DNA of 5,451 bases from an uncultured Mediterranea sp. GTDB taxonomy: Bacteria > Bacteroidota > Bacteroidia > Bacteroidales > Bacteroidaceae. This document shows, in pieces, positions 1 through 5,451 of the stretch. The first letter of the stretch is position 1, and every line of letters starts with the position of its first letter. Made by a program: the position numbers and the translations under genes. Location of the stretch: assembly GCA_946007445.1 (NCBI GenBank), contig CAMGAL010000158.1:1-5451 (forward strand), given 5' to 3'. The notes beneath the pieces were generated by a model. That model saw only the letters and a list, made by a program, of their open reading frames with translations. It was not told the origin of the DNA and made no database searches.

Positions 1-1260
1 GCGCAAGTTCTCGGCACACTGCTCCAGATGACGTTGGCGCAACCGGTATTCCAGTTGGGCCTCTTCCAGCAGTTGGGCCTGCTGCATCAGTTCGAGGTCC
101 ATCTTCTCCATCAGATTCTGCCGCTCCACACGCTGGCGTTGCCATTCGGCCTTGGCTGCCTGCACCTTGTGATGCACCTCGCCGGCATGATAGAGAGGCA
201 CCTTGAGCGACACCATGGCCGAGGCCGTTGCCTTGCTACGGAAGAGGCGCTGGTCCAGCATCTCCATGCCATCCAGCACACCCACCTGCAGGGCTACACC
301 CAGCTGAGGCAAGCGGGCCGACTGCTCCAGCTTGACCTGCTGGCGGGCCAGCTCCACCTGCGCATCGAGCAGGCGGGCTTCGGTACGTCCGCCGGCAGTG
401 GCCTCGCGGTCGATACAGAGGCAATCGTCGGCTTCCATCGGGGACATCTCCACCTCCAGCTCCGTGATGAGGGGGAGGCCCACCAGCTGGCAGAGATTCA
501 TGCGAGCCAGCACAATGGCATTTTCGGCCTGACGCAGCTTCAGCTCCGCCTCGTTCTTCTTCACCTGCACCTTCAGTTTCTCGTTCCGGCTGGCCATGCC
601 CTGCTCAGCCGACTTCTGCACATCGCTTGCAAGCCTCAGCAGCAGCGAGTCGTACTTCAGGGCCACCCCATGCAGTTCCTTGGCCTTCACCATCAGCTGG
701 TAGGCCTCATGCACCTGCACGATGACCTCCTCGCGAGCCAGTGTCTGCCCCAGTCGGGCCATCTGTTCGCCCACCTTACCCATGCGGTAGCCGGCCGTTA
801 TCTTTCCGCCCGTGTAGAGGGGTTGCTCCACAGACAGACCGCCGTAGAAGGTGTTCTTGGCCCGATAGTCGATGTTCGGATTGAACCCGCTGAGCTTCTC
901 CGTCCATCGGTTGGCCAAGTTCTGCTTCACGTTGTCGCTGATGAGTTGCGGCGCATAGCCCTGCAGCTTCTCTGCCAGGCCCCACGCCAAGGGCGAGGCG
1001 ATGTCCATGCTGACCTGTCCCTCGGCCGTGCTGTAGAAGTCCACGGCCTGAGCCGCGAAGTTGGGGAAGTAGTTCGCATAGAGAGCCTTGCGTGTATGCA
1101 CCTGCTTCTTCACCATCCAGCGGGCCGCCTCCAGCTGCTTGTTGTGCCTCAGCGCCAGCTCCACGCAGCTGTCCAGGCTCAAGGTCTGCGCATGGGTCCA
1201 CGGCATACAGAGCATCAGCACGAGGGCCATCACGCCTATTCGGATTTTCTTGTTCATCAT
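1..1260 (-). CDS. TolC-family outer-membrane efflux protein (3' end outside window)
   Basis: Outer-membrane channel component of a tripartite exporter (TolC/OEP family). The frame is open from ATG at 1260 to the left edge, giving 420 codons with no stop; the usual family length is about 440-490, so only the last few dozen residues are missing. Residues 1-24 look like a Sec signal peptide: basic MMNKKIR, a hydrophobic core, and a likely cut after THA before QT. There is no lipobox, so I do not expect a lipoprotein. Next comes the family's N-terminal signature LSLDSCVELALRHN (27-40). Two internally repeated beta-strand motifs follow, VEQPLYTGGKITAGY (144-158) and VPLYHAGEVHHK (354-365), each leading into long, charged, Q/E/K-rich helices (about 160-260 and 366-420) typical of the periplasmic coiled-coil barrel. 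An ATG-ATG pair leaves the exact start ambiguous by one codon. A Bacteroides-type promoter lies just upstream, so it is probably transcribed apart from the hmu genes. Adaptor and inner-membrane pump genes would be expected to the left. The substrate cannot be read from the sequence. Confidence 0.93.
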   Translation of the reverse strand, partial: MMNKKIRIGVMALVLMLCMPWTHAQTLSLDSCVELALRHNKQLEAARWMVKKQVHTRKALYANYFPNFAAQAVDFYSTAEGQVSMDIASPLAWGLAEKLQGYAPQLISDNVKQNLANRWTEKLSGFNPNIDYRAKNTFYGGLSVEQPLYTGGKITAGYRMGKVGEQMARLGQTLAREEVIVQVHEAYQLMVKAKELHGVALKYDSLLLRLASDVQKSAEQGMASRNEKLKVQVKKNEAELKLRQAENAIVLARMNLCQLVGLPLITELEVEMSPMEADDCLCIDREATAGGRTEARLLDAQVELARQQVKLEQSARLPQLGVALQVGVLDGMEMLDQRLFRSKATASAMVSLKVPLYHAGEVHHKVQAAKAEWQRQRVERQNLMEKMDLELMQQAQLLEEAQLEYRLRQRHLEQCAENLR

Positions 1261-1287
1261 CGTGTATTCTTCTGTCTAATTAAACGT

Positions 1288-1326
1288 TTTTGCCGCACAC
1301 CCGGTTCAGTCGGATGCACGGCAAAA
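1288..1326 (-). repeat. Inverted repeat / RNA stem-loop overlapping the promoter -7 box
   Basis: On the minus strand the arm TTTTGCCGTGCATCCG (1326-1311) can pair with CGGGTGTGCGGCAAAA (1303-1288) around a 7-nt loop. This gives a 16-bp stem with 13 Watson-Crick pairs and three G-U pairs. The same three positions would be C-A mismatches in plus-strand RNA, so the structure favours minus-strand RNA. The outer bases of the first arm are the TTTTG of the -7 box. A transcript begun at this promoter would lose that end of the arm, whereas read-through RNA from the hmu genes could fold the whole stem. The sequence after the stem (ACGTTTAATTAG) is not a good U-tract, so I do not call a standard intrinsic terminator. 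It may be an attenuating or stabilising hairpin at the end of the hmu message, or an operator. Confidence 0.5.
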
Positions 1327-1353
1327 GTAGGGAATCTTTTCCGAATAGTCAAT
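1322..1353 (-). promoter_or_regulatory. Bacteroides-type sigma-ABfr promoter for the TolC-family gene
   Basis: On the minus strand the -7 box is TACTTTTG (1329-1322), an exact match to the Bacteroides consensus TAnnTTTG. Exactly 20 bp upstream is ATTG (1353-1350), an acceptable -33 box (consensus TTTG). Transcription should begin a few bases past 1322, near 1318-1314, leaving a leader of about 55 nt before the ATG pair at 1260/1257. The leader has only a weak purine stretch (AGAAGAA), as is common in Bacteroidota. The promoter begins 32 bp beyond the hmuV stop codon, so the efflux gene can be expressed independently of the hmu operon. Confidence 0.7.
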
Positions 1354-1384
1354 CAATTCGGCAGATAAATCGTTCACTCCATTA

Positions 1385-1720
1385 TTATTGAGGGACATAT
1401 ACGATTTCGCCACTCTCCAACTGATACGCCACACCCACCTTTTTACCTCTGCGCCCATTCGAAGGAGCGTCTGCTGAGGGCATGTAGCGCTTGATTTCGT
1501 TCCCCTCTTTGGTGATAATCTCCATGTCCGTCTGTCCGGGGTTCTTCACCAGTGTGAAATCCTCCTGAGAGAAGAACTCTTGCAGGTGAAAGCGGGCCAC
1601 CAAGGCCACCATCAACGCTACGGCAAAGACCATCGCCACATCAAACAGATTGGCCACCAGCCCCATCGGGTCAGAGTCGGCATCGTCGTGCAACAAGCGG
1701 TTGCGCCTACCCTGTCTCAT
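1385..1720 (-). CDS. hmuV: HmuV-like DUF2149 small membrane protein, ExbD-like partner
   Basis: A 111-residue protein resembling the DUF2149 family, whose members I recall beside CobN-like and TolQ/ExbB-like genes in Bacteroidota and some methanogens. The N-terminus is basic (RQGRRNR), then acidic (DDADSD). A single membrane segment covers about residues 21-43, in NLFDVAMVFAVALMVALV. The Asp at 27 lies at its start, in the place where ExbD, TolR and MotB carry their proton-handling aspartate. Residues 44-111 form a small soluble domain, expected in the periplasm, ending in GEIVYVPQ. Start choice: ATG at 1720 overlaps the hmuU stop (ATGA) and follows a strong AGGAGG. It ends in two tandem TAA codons. 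By position and topology I infer that it forms the ExbD-type half of a stator with HmuU. Family assignment is good; biochemical function is inferred. Confidence 0.82.
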   Translation of the reverse strand: MRQGRRNRLLHDDADSDPMGLVANLFDVAMVFAVALMVALVARFHLQEFFSQEDFTLVKNPGQTDMEIITKEGNEIKRYMPSADAPSNGRRGKKVGVAYQLESGEIVYVPQ

Positions 1721-2331
1721 TGTACCTCCTCCCGAGAGCGGCCAACCTCTCCATCGGCCAGGCGACGATACAGATACTCCAGGTCATTCAGATCGCGGGC
1801 ATACCAGCACCGCTTCACCTGCAGTGTGACCACCCCAACGGCAGCAATCAGCAAGCCCACCACGGTCGTGGCAAAAGCCATCTGCATGTGGTAAGCCATC
1901 GAGGCCAAATCGCCACCGGACAACCCTACCAAAGCCGGCCCCATCGGTATCAAGGTACCCATCAAGCCCAGCATGGGACCCATCTTGACCAACAGCCGGG
2001 CATGTCCCAGCGAGCGTTCTGCCTCCACCTCATAATTGGCCAGCAATCGTTCACAGCACACCGCCGAAGTGCGGCACTCCGCCAATCGTTTCAGACACCG
2101 CAACATAGGCGTATCGATCACTGAAGGAAGCACAAATTCTTCATCCCGAAACGGGGTGCTATCATCCAACAGAGGCTTCAACCAACGCAGTTGGCGGGTG
2201 TGGCGGGCATATTCGCCGAAAAAGCCGGCCACCACCCAAAGGGCCCTTAGCAAGAGCAGCAACAACAGCAGAATCACCGGCACCAACAGGCCATTCGCCA
2301 TAGAAAACAAAACATTCGTTATCGCATCCAT
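1717..2331 (-). CDS. hmuU: HmuU-like MotA/TolQ/ExbB proton-channel protein
   Basis: Inner-membrane protein of 204 residues in the MotA/TolQ/ExbB family, whose members form pentameric channels that turn proton flow into mechanical work on a partner. Three membrane segments have the family layout: TM1 about 12-36 (containing a run of eight leucines), a cytoplasmic domain about 37-112, TM2 about 113-136 and TM3 about 152-172. The core signature is clear: GPMLGLMGTLIPM (118-130) for the family's APLLGLLGTV-type TM2, and MAFATTVVGLLIAAVG (151-166) for the TM3 ending. Thr155/Thr156 correspond to the pore-lining threonine of ExbB/TolQ. The cytoplasmic domain has a cysteine cluster (C79, C86, C92, C93). 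Its ATG at 2331 lies 21 bp after hmuT, with no clear ribosome site, and its stop overlaps hmuV. It resembles the hmuU position of P. gingivalis. This name is unrelated to the Yersinia HmuU ABC permease. Confidence 0.9.
   Translation of the reverse strand: MDAITNVLFSMANGLLVPVILLLLLLLLRALWVVAGFFGEYARHTRQLRWLKPLLDDSTPFRDEEFVLPSVIDTPMLRCLKRLAECRTSAVCCERLLANYEVEAERSLGHARLLVKMGPMLGLMGTLIPMGPALVGLSGGDLASMAYHMQMAFATTVVGLLIAAVGVVTLQVKRCWYARDLNDLEYLYRRLADGEVGRSREEVQ
1725..1730 (-). promoter_or_regulatory. Strong Shine-Dalgarno for hmuV inside the hmuU end
   Basis: AGGAGG on the minus strand, 4 nt before the hmuV ATG and within the final Glu-Glu-Val codons of hmuU. With the ATGA stop-start overlap it supports translational coupling and fixes the hmuV start. 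Such a full motif is uncommon in Bacteroidota. Part of it is dictated by the GAG GAG GTA codons, so chance is possible. Confidence 0.6.
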
Positions 2332-2352
2332 GATTTCAATTTCACTTACAAT

Positions 2353-2883
2353 TTATGAATAATGTACTACTCCCCACAGCAACAGGGCGAGGGAAGTCAG
2401 AAACAACCCCTCCAGACGGTGTTCCATGCTGCCGAGCACCCGAGCAGACAGCCAACTGCCACCCCACACCAAGACAAAGAGCACAGCAGCCGCCACACAC
2501 GCCATCCATCCGAAATCCCAACCCGGCATGTTGAGCAGCAACAACGAGGAGAGATAGCAACTACTACCCACGACCGACACACTCGGATAAGCGAAAAGGC
2601 AACGGGAAACCCATCCGCGTCCGCCCTCCTCTTGAAGTCTGCTCCGGCAAAAAGCCATCAGCAGCAGGGAGTCAATCGTAACTACTGCCGTCAGATTCAT
2701 ACGTCCCGATGGAGTAGAGAGTGCCTCCTGCAATGCCAACGGCGACCACTCGGCCAACCATAAGGTAGTACCTGCTGCACAAAGTGCCACCATCAACGCC
2801 CACAGCGCCCTGGCCACCGGTCGAAAGAAACTCACTTTCAACACCCAGCCGGCCAAGGCCAACACAGCTCCTAATGTCCACAT
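2353..2883 (-). CDS. hmuT: HmuT-like multi-span inner-membrane protein
   Basis: A very hydrophobic 176-residue protein with about five or six predicted membrane segments: near residues 3-20, 25-45, 64-79, 96-117, 124-144 and 157-173. Short polar loops separate them, the most charged being CRSRLQEEGGRG (79-90). I see no ABC, ATPase or enzyme motif and recognise it mainly by position between a CobN-like gene and the ExbB-like gene, as hmuT is in P. gingivalis. Start choice: ATG at 2883, 4 bp after the hmuS stop and 8 nt downstream of a GGAGGGG site. The longer frame from 2970 would overlap hmuS by 83 bp and add an N-terminus (MDADGYGLCSCWQ...) that looks like a shadow of hmuS. It may be a membrane scaffold or channel for the chelatase-motor complex; function is unknown. 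It is not the Yersinia HmuT haem-binding protein despite the shared name. Confidence 0.78.
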   Translation of the reverse strand: MWTLGAVLALAGWVLKVSFFRPVARALWALMVALCAAGTTLWLAEWSPLALQEALSTPSGRMNLTAVVTIDSLLLMAFCRSRLQEEGGRGWVSRCLFAYPSVSVVGSSCYLSSLLLLNMPGWDFGWMACVAAAVLFVLVWGGSWLSARVLGSMEHRLEGLFLTSLALLLWGVVHYS

Positions 2884-2887
2884 ACGT

Positions 2888-5451
2888 CTATCCCCTCCGA
2901 CTACGATAAATCCATCCCACCAGCGCCATCCCTGCCAACAAGAGCACAAGCCATAGCCATCCGCGTCCATCCACTACGGCCTGTTCATCCCTGCCGTCTG
3001 TATTCGTACGCTGTGGCTTCAGAACCACCTCTTTGCCGGACCCTGCGGCATCCAGAGCCTCCTCCATCCGTTGCTCGAAGGCACGACGCTCCTGCTCAGT
3101 CAATTGCTCGGCCATAAAGGCTTGTAATGCACGGTTTCCACAAACGAACTCCGTACAAGCCGCACCGGCCTCAAGGGTCACCCGGGCATGGAAGGCAGCC
3201 GTAGCAGCGAGTTCCTCCTGAGTCGTCTTCCAATACCCCTTGCGAGCACACTCCAGCAAGACAGCCGTCATGGCTTGCAAAGCCGCCGGATTAACCTGCC
3301 GGAAGTAATCGTGAATACCCAAGTGGGCAGCATCCAACACATAGAGGCGGTAGAGGTCGGACAATAGCTCGTTATCCAACGCCGAAGGACGCATCACCTG
3401 CCACCCGAAGACGTTTCGGAAGATTTCACCAAACATCTGTGCCGAGCCTGCTCCCCCCTTCATCCGTTCGCGGATGAAAGTCGGATTCAGCAGAGTGGAT
3501 CGGGCCTCCACAGCTACGGCCTCCTTCAGAGGCTGCATCCGTCGGTAGTAGCGGTTTCGGTAGTCAGCCATATAGGCCTCCGGTTCCTTGCCCGACAACG
3601 TCTTGACCGCCAGCGAGAGTCCTCCGGCAAACTCGTACACATGGTCCAGCGAAAGTGGGCCCCAAGTATTGCTTTGGCGAGGTTGTACCACCACATCCGT
3701 TGCCTCCAGCGCTGCAGCCAAAAGTTCGGGCAGACACGTTCCCCAATACTCCTCGTCGCCATAGACGGCAGCCATGTTGTTCAGGTAGGCGCGGGCTATC
3801 TCGCCCTTATCCTCCCAGCCGCCACTGTTCTCGGTATAACCCAGCAGGCCCGTGCTATATCCACTGTTCACCGGCCCGAAGACTCGCATGACCGACCATT
3901 CGCGTGCCTGACGGGGCGATGCGCCGCCCTCCAACAACCGCTTCTCTTGGCGCCGTGTACCTTCCTTCACATGGTTGGGGTAGCACTCATCATCGGCCTC
4001 CGAGGCCAATCGTATCGCTTCGGTCAGCATCTTCAGGCGCGAAGCGGCCAAGTCGCGCAACTGGCCGGAAACCTGTACAGCCACATGTACACGCGGCCGG
4101 CCCAACTCCTCAGCAGGTATCAGTTTCAAGTCGACCACTCTGCCCTGACTGTCGCGCACAGGCTCCACACCCAGCATATAAAACACCTGGGCCAAGGTCA
4201 CTCCCTCGGTGGAGATGAATTCGCCTGCCCAGAAGGTATAGTCCACCTGACGGGGATAGTCGCCATGAGTCCGGAGGTAACGTTGTAGGGTCTCCTCCGC
4301 CAGGCGTTTGCCCTCCTCCCAAGCCTGGGGAGTAGGTGTAGCCTCGGCATTGACACTGTACATGTTGCGCCCCGTAGGGAGTACATTGGGATTCAAGACC
4401 ACATCACCGCCCGGAGCGGGACGGACTGTACCGCCCGACAAGGCACGCAGCATGGCTTGCAACTCGCCGGAGGTAGAGTTTCTCAGCTGTTCCCGATAGT
4501 TCCAAGCCGCACGAAGTTCTTCCGGCAGAGTCTCCACATCGACCTGCTGCTGCTCCAGCAAGCGGGAGATCCGCTGGCAAGCCAGTGGCAGGTAGTGGTG
4601 GGTCACATAGGTAAAGTCCTTGCTCTGGGCAGTCGAGATGCTTCCTCGCGCTTCGTCACGCCGGGCCATCTGATAGGCCAGTTGGTCGGCCGCCATGGCC
4701 AGAGTCGTGCCCTTCAAATCGCGCTCGGAGTAGGGCTCTCCCAGCGTATAGAACGCTCCTGTCACCTTCTCGTTGGCAATCTCTTCCGTAAAGGCATCCA
4801 GCCGCTCCAGCTCCTCGGTCGTATAGGCTCGCTCAGGCAGGGAGTCCAACCCCAAATCGCGATGTAGCCCCAAACGGACGGCTTCCTGCTTCACCTGCAT
4901 CGCCAGGGCAGGGTGGCGTTGCGCTCCCTCCTCCAGCAGGCGGTGGATGTTCGACAGGAAAGTGCTGTACTGCTGCCTCATCCCGCTCTCCACATAGGGA
5001 GGCGTCAGGTGAGTGACCAGCACGGCATGAGTGCGCCGTTTGGCTATGATTCCCTCGCCCACATTGCCGGTGGTGTAGTAATAGAAATGGGGCAAACTGC
5101 CCGTCAAGGCATCCGACCAGTCGGCTTGCGACTGGCCTGCGTTCTTGCCCGGCGTAAACTCCAGGCTGCCATGTGTGCCGAAGTGAAGCAAAGCATCAGC
5201 CCGAAAGCCCTCCTGCACATAGAGATAAGGGGCCAGGTAGCTGTGTGGAGGTGCCACGGGCGATCCATGCACCAGTTTGAACTCATCCTCACCCAGTGCG
5301 GGTCGGGGCTGTGGGAATAGCAGGACATTGCCAAACCGCAAGCAGGCCACCGCCAGACTATCTCCTTGAGTAAGGAGTGCGCCGGGAGCCTTGCCATAGC
5401 GTTCCACCACCTCGCTGTACTTTTCGGGCAGCAACACGCGGCGAGCCCATT
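2888..5451 (-). CDS. hmuS: CobN/BchH-family chelatase large subunit, HmuS-like (5' end outside window)
   Basis: C-terminal 853 residues of a CobN-family protein (numbered from the first full codon, Trp at 5449). The frame is open to the right edge. Full CobN proteins have about 1,200-1,400 residues, so roughly the first third is missing, and the in-frame GTG at 5437 is not a real start. Family blocks appear in order: HFGTHGSLEFTPGK (about 89-102, with H93, G94, E97), GNVGEGIIAKRRTHAV (128-143), LPTGRNMYSV (357-366), ELGRPR (448-453), VFGPVNSGYSTGLLGY (523-538), YEFAGG (605-610) and NPTFIRERMKGGAGSA (655-670). After a charged linker it ends in one membrane helix (about 831-848) and a basic YRSRRG tail, placing the bulk outside the cytoplasm by the positive-inside rule. 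CobN proper inserts cobalt into hydrogenobyrinate diamide with ATPase partners. Here the anchor and the HmuTUV-like neighbours point to the Bacteroidota haem-uptake paralogue, thought to remove iron from haem. Haem specificity is inference; a cobalt or other tetrapyrrole chelatase remains possible. Confidence 0.9.
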   Translation of the reverse strand, partial: WARRVLLPEKYSEVVERYGKAPGALLTQGDSLAVACLRFGNVLLFPQPRPALGEDEFKLVHGSPVAPPHSYLAPYLYVQEGFRADALLHFGTHGSLEFTPGKNAGQSQADWSDALTGSLPHFYYYTTGNVGEGIIAKRRTHAVLVTHLTPPYVESGMRQQYSTFLSNIHRLLEEGAQRHPALAMQVKQEAVRLGLHRDLGLDSLPERAYTTEELERLDAFTEEIANEKVTGAFYTLGEPYSERDLKGTTLAMAADQLAYQMARRDEARGSISTAQSKDFTYVTHHYLPLACQRISRLLEQQQVDVETLPEELRAAWNYREQLRNSTSGELQAMLRALSGGTVRPAPGGDVVLNPNVLPTGRNMYSVNAEATPTPQAWEEGKRLAEETLQRYLRTHGDYPRQVDYTFWAGEFISTEGVTLAQVFYMLGVEPVRDSQGRVVDLKLIPAEELGRPRVHVAVQVSGQLRDLAASRLKMLTEAIRLASEADDECYPNHVKEGTRRQEKRLLEGGASPRQAREWSVMRVFGPVNSGYSTGLLGYTENSGGWEDKGEIARAYLNNMAAVYGDEEYWGTCLPELLAAALEATDVVVQPRQSNTWGPLSLDHVYEFAGGLSLAVKTLSGKEPEAYMADYRNRYYRRMQPLKEAVAVEARSTLLNPTFIRERMKGGAGSAQMFGEIFRNVFGWQVMRPSALDNELLSDLYRLYVLDAAHLGIHDYFRQVNPAALQAMTAVLLECARKGYWKTTQEELAATAAFHARVTLEAGAACTEFVCGNRALQAFMAEQLTEQERRAFEQRMEEALDAAGSGKEVVLKPQRTNTDGRDEQAVVDGRGWLWLVLLLAGMALVGWIYRSRRG
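2892..2898 (-). promoter_or_regulatory. Shine-Dalgarno that sets the hmuT start
   Basis: GGAGGGG on the minus strand, 8 nt before ATG 2883 and overlapping the last Arg-Arg-Gly codons of hmuS. It favours the 176-residue reading of hmuT over the 205-residue one and suggests coupled translation with hmuS. Confidence 0.6.

Noticed and set aside
1288..1326. The stem-loop as a standard intrinsic terminator of the hmu operon
   Set aside because: The stem is long enough, but the following minus-strand sequence is AACGTTTAATTAG rather than a run of T. I kept it as an inverted repeat of uncertain role.
28..1368. A 446-codon open frame on the plus strand
   Set aside because: It lies opposite the TolC-family gene and spans its promoter. 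Its product is a low-complexity mix of L, H, Q and G with no recognisable domain, as expected from the reverse complement of a CTG/CAG/GAG-biased gene. The minus-strand reading has a signal peptide and family motifs.
2884..2970. An N-terminal extension of hmuT giving 205 residues
   Set aside because: It would overlap hmuS by 83 bp and lacks a ribosome site. The ATG at 2883 has GGAGGGG at 8 nt and begins directly with a membrane segment.
3641..4288. A 215-codon plus-strand frame and several shorter ones within the chelatase gene
   Set aside because: They lie opposite well-conserved CobN blocks, show no domain, and have no convincing ribosome site or spacing. They are shadows of the minus-strand gene.
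5435..5437. GTG as the start codon of the CobN-like protein
   Set aside because: The frame remains open upstream to the window edge (Trp-Ala-Arg-Arg), and the family needs several hundred more N-terminal residues.
1..5451. tRNA, rRNA, CRISPR array, insertion sequence or riboswitch
   Set aside because: Non-coding space is limited to 124 bp (1261-1384), 21 bp (2332-2352) and 4 bp (2884-2887). I saw no tRNA-like fold, direct-repeat array, transposase, terminal repeats or cobalamin-riboswitch-like elements there.

Overview
All the genes I can support in this window are on the minus strand. Three things point to a Bacteroidota (Bacteroidales-like) source. The gene order matches the distal half of the hmuYRSTUV haem-utilisation locus known from Porphyromonas gingivalis and Bacteroides. 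The one readable promoter has the Bacteroides-type -7 box (TAnnTTTG). The efflux protein is of the Bacteroidota TolC type. By eye the DNA is fairly GC-rich for that group, with CTG, CAG, GAG and AAG favoured, so I do not name a genus.

Reading in transcription order (right to left), 5451-2888 carries the C-terminal ~853 residues of a CobN-family large chelatase subunit (HmuS-like) that ends in a single membrane anchor. It is followed after 4 bp by a multi-span membrane protein (HmuT-like, 2883-2353). After 21 bp comes a MotA/TolQ/ExbB proton-channel protein (HmuU-like, 2331-1717). This overlaps by 4 bp a small DUF2149-type membrane protein (HmuV-like, 1720-1385) with an ExbD-like aspartate at the start of its only membrane segment. 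The tight spacing indicates one operon. Its start, with the expected hmuY and hmuR and the first third of hmuS, lies outside the window to the right.

After a 124-bp gap holding a promoter and a long inverted repeat, a separate unit begins: a TolC-family outer-membrane efflux protein (1260-1) with a signal peptide, cut by the left edge. It stays open to the edge, so ORF callers that require a stop codon miss it.

Working model (inference): HmuS handles a metal-tetrapyrrole, probably haem, at the periplasmic face of the inner membrane. HmuU and HmuV form an ExbB/ExbD-like stator that supplies proton-motive energy to it or to a partner, and HmuT is an accessory membrane subunit. No AAA+ chelatase partner (CobS/CobT or ChlI/ChlD type) is present in the window. 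A chelatase tied to an ion-driven motor instead of an ATPase is the most unusual thing here. The TolC protein probably belongs to a tripartite exporter whose other parts lie to the left.
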